A stretch of 58,895 nt of DNA from Anaeromonas gelatinilytica (lineage in GTDB: Bacteria > Bacillota > Clostridia > Tissierellales > SIT17). Below, one piece after another: positions 57,593 to 58,895 of this stretch (position 1 is the stretch's first letter; each line of letters opens with the position of its first letter). The DNA is taken from assembly GCF_016820635.1 (NCBI RefSeq), contig NZ_WSFU01000054.1, positions 1 to 58,895 of the forward strand, written 5' to 3'. A model generated the notes under the pieces. That model made no database searches. It was not told the DNA's origin and saw only the letters and a program-made list of their open reading frames with translations. Both the position numbers and the translations under genes were made by a program.

Positions 57593-58351
57593 AAAATAAT
57601 TATATACTTTTTCAGAAATATCCCCTATAATTTTTCTTCCGTATATATTATCTATTCCATCCCATGTTAACATACAAAACAGATAATCTTTATTTCCTAG
57701 TGATACTATTCCTGCATCATGATTTAAATTAGATAAATTTCCAGTTTTATGATATATCTTTGTCTTACTTTTATCTATATTTCTTGCCATCATTCTATTA
57801 TCTACTTGTTTCCCCATTATATTCATAATCTCATCACAATAATCACTATTATATAAATCTTTATAATATATTTTTTTTAATATATATATTATATCTCTTG
57901 ATGAAGTAGTATTATCAAATCCTTGTTCTAATTTATCAAAATCCATCATTTTTCTATTTATTACTGTTTCCTTTAATCCATGTTTGTGAATAAAATTATT
58001 TATGTTTTCCATTCCTAATATATCTATCATTTCATTAGTAGCTGTATTATCACTTAAATTCATCATTAAAAATATAATATCTTTTATAGAATAACAATAA
58101 CTAGACAAATTTTTTATCAAACTTCCAGATACAATATTCTCATGTTTTATTCTCACTGTTTTTTCTATCATAAATTTATCTTGAAAGATCTGATTAAATG
58201 CCTCTGCCAATATAAATATTTTAATCATACTGGCAGATGGTACTGATTTTTTCGTGTTAATATTTAATAAAACTTCATTATTATTCAAATCCTCAACATA
58301 TAAGCTATATTTTATTTTATTTTTATCTATAAGCTTATCAATATCTAACAT
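57572..58351 (-). CDS. Serine hydrolase of the class A beta-lactamase fold
   Basis: A 259-residue protein with the three active-site elements of class A beta-lactamases: SMIK (Ser41, Lys44), SDN in NLSDNTATNEMIDILG and KTG in YHKTGNLSN. There is no N-terminal signal peptide or membrane segment, so unlike secreted beta-lactamases it appears cytosolic, and the omega-loop catalytic glutamate is not obvious. It may be a peptidase, esterase or cell-wall-related hydrolase rather than an antibiotic-resistance enzyme. Start ATG after AAGGAG. It lies 15 bases downstream of the M20 remnant. Confidence 0.85.
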   Translation of the reverse strand: MLDIDKLIDKNKIKYSLYVEDLNNNEVLLNINTKKSVPSASMIKIFILAEAFNQIFQDKFMIEKTVRIKHENIVSGSLIKNLSSYCYSIKDIIFLMMNLSDNTATNEMIDILGMENINNFIHKHGLKETVINRKMMDFDKLEQGFDNTTSSRDIIYILKKIYYKDLYNSDYCDEIMNIMGKQVDNRMMARNIDKSKTKIYHKTGNLSNLNHDAGIVSLGNKDYLFCMLTWDGIDNIYGRKIIGDISEKVYNYFVKAYGE

Positions 58352-58366
58352 TATTACACTCCTTGT

Positions 58367-58822
58367 TTATATATTTAATACATTCAATACTTGAAGAGCA
58401 ACTCCAATTGGTAAGCAGTCTTCATCTATATTAAATCTATCATGATGTCCATCATAAATTATTCCCTTTTCTTCATTTCTACATCCTAATCTATAATAAG
58501 CCCCTTTTATTTCCTTTAAAAAATATGCAAAATCTTCTACTCCTAGACTAGGTTCTTTTATCTCAATAACATTTTCTTTTCCCAATAAACTATATCCATT
58601 ATTTCTTACTAAATCTACCATATCATTATGATTTATCAATGAAATATAACCTTCTTCTCGAAAAAATTCTCCCCTTCCTCCTAATGTCTTAGGAATATTA
58701 TCTACTATATCTTTTATTCTAATTAAAACCAATTCTCTTGTTTCTGAAAAAAATGTCCTTAGAGTACCTTTCATTTTCACAGAGTTTGCTATAATATTAT
58801 GCTGAGTTCCGTTGCATAAAAT
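58367..58822 (-). pseudogene. 5'-truncated M20 amidohydrolase/peptidase
   Basis: The 3' part of an M20-family metallopeptidase is readable: GTQHNIIANSVKMKGTLRTF marks the lid domain, EPSLGVEDFAYFLKE and GHHDRFNIDEDCLPIG the C-terminal catalytic metal site. Homology stops abruptly at the glycine codon at 58808-58810; upstream the frame meets TAG at 58823-58825 within a few codons, and the sequence turns into AT-rich repeats with AAAAACCTATAAA-like units. An internal ATG (58774 or 58780) cannot restore the missing catalytic half. The gene was cut by an insertion or rearrangement, or the window ends in a repeat. Confidence 0.75.
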
Positions 58823-58895
58823 CTATAATTGCCTATAAAAACCTTATAAAAACCTATAAATTTTAATTTTGATTATCATTTCTAATAATCTTCCC
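58823..58895. repeat. AT-rich short-repeat sequence at the right edge
   Basis: The stretch contains CCTATAAAAACC and near-copies (CTTATAAAAACC, CCTATAAATT) in tandem and abuts the broken M20 gene. It may be the end of an inserted element. No gene is seen. Confidence 0.35.

Noticed and set aside
57572-58351. Calling the serine hydrolase an antibiotic-resistance beta-lactamase
   Set aside because: SxxK, SDN and KTG are present, but there is no export signal and no clear omega-loop glutamate; these motifs also occur in other hydrolases.
1-58895. tRNA, rRNA or CRISPR array
   Set aside because: No cloverleaf-like conserved segments, rRNA-like sequence or regularly spaced direct repeats were seen on either strand by reading; a dedicated scan was not possible.

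Overview
The window is about 59 kb of very AT-rich chromosomal DNA. Its gene content points to an anaerobic, spore-forming, low-GC Firmicute of the Clostridia/Tissierellia type. Supporting evidence is strong AGGAGG ribosome binding sites, frequent TTG and GTG starts, sporulation genes (YtrH, a YtrI-like protein, a GerS-like lipoprotein beside alanine racemase), single-subunit pyruvate:ferredoxin oxidoreductase, tryptophanase, class III fructose-bisphosphatase and an HPr/HPr-kinase pair. Most genes lie on the minus strand. No tRNA, rRNA, CRISPR array or prophage was seen. The two window edges look like repeat or breakpoint sequence: GC-rich hairpins at 1-60 and a 5'-truncated M20 peptidase gene at 58367-58822.

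Layout, left to right. 0.2-8.5 kb: nudix-whiA-HPr-dnaE-small protein-pfkA-pyk, reading leftwards. 8.6-13.4 kb: an M42 peptidase (plus strand), tryptophanase and a GAF/PAS histidine kinase; these separate whiA from its usual partners murB-rapZ-yvcK at 13.6-16.7 kb. 16.8-25 kb: a membrane-anchored solute-binding protein without permeases, pyruvate:ferredoxin oxidoreductase, hprK and uvrC. 25-26.4 kb: two plus-strand membrane genes, one a YgjV-like/GNAT fusion. 26.4-36.4 kb: ftsE-ftsX-M23 hydrolase-S41 protease-PDZ membrane protein-uvrB-uvrA, with a LexA-type SOS box on the uvrB promoter. 36.9-43.8 kb: PrcB-like protein, a YitT-family gene with an in-frame stop, mazEF, alr, gerS-like, CBS protein and an AcpS-NnrD fusion. 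44-48.1 kb: a heterodimeric ABC exporter behind a long leader. 48.2-52.5 kb: ytrI/ytrH, recX and a SAM-riboswitch-controlled metNIQ operon. 52.7-58.8 kb: class III fbp, small cysteine proteins, feoAB with a Fur-like box, a serine hydrolase and the broken M20 gene.

The genes cover glycolysis/gluconeogenesis and its control (pfkA, pyk, fbp, yvcK, HPr, hprK, PFOR), envelope construction and division (murB, ftsEX with hydrolase, ctp, alr), DNA repair (uvrABC, recX, dnaE) and metal/amino-acid transport.

The most interesting element is the leader of the ABC exporter (47721-48150). It has a near-consensus promoter, a 26-codon leader ORF, two intrinsic terminators, two further short ORFs, and five short segments that can pair in mutually exclusive ways. 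It looks like a ribosome-controlled attenuator of the BmrB type, but with a tandem-terminator architecture. Other notable points are the AcpS-NnrD fusion lacking the epimerase domain, the TAG at codon 6 of the YitT gene, and an unannotated 51-residue zinc-ribbon protein behind feoB.
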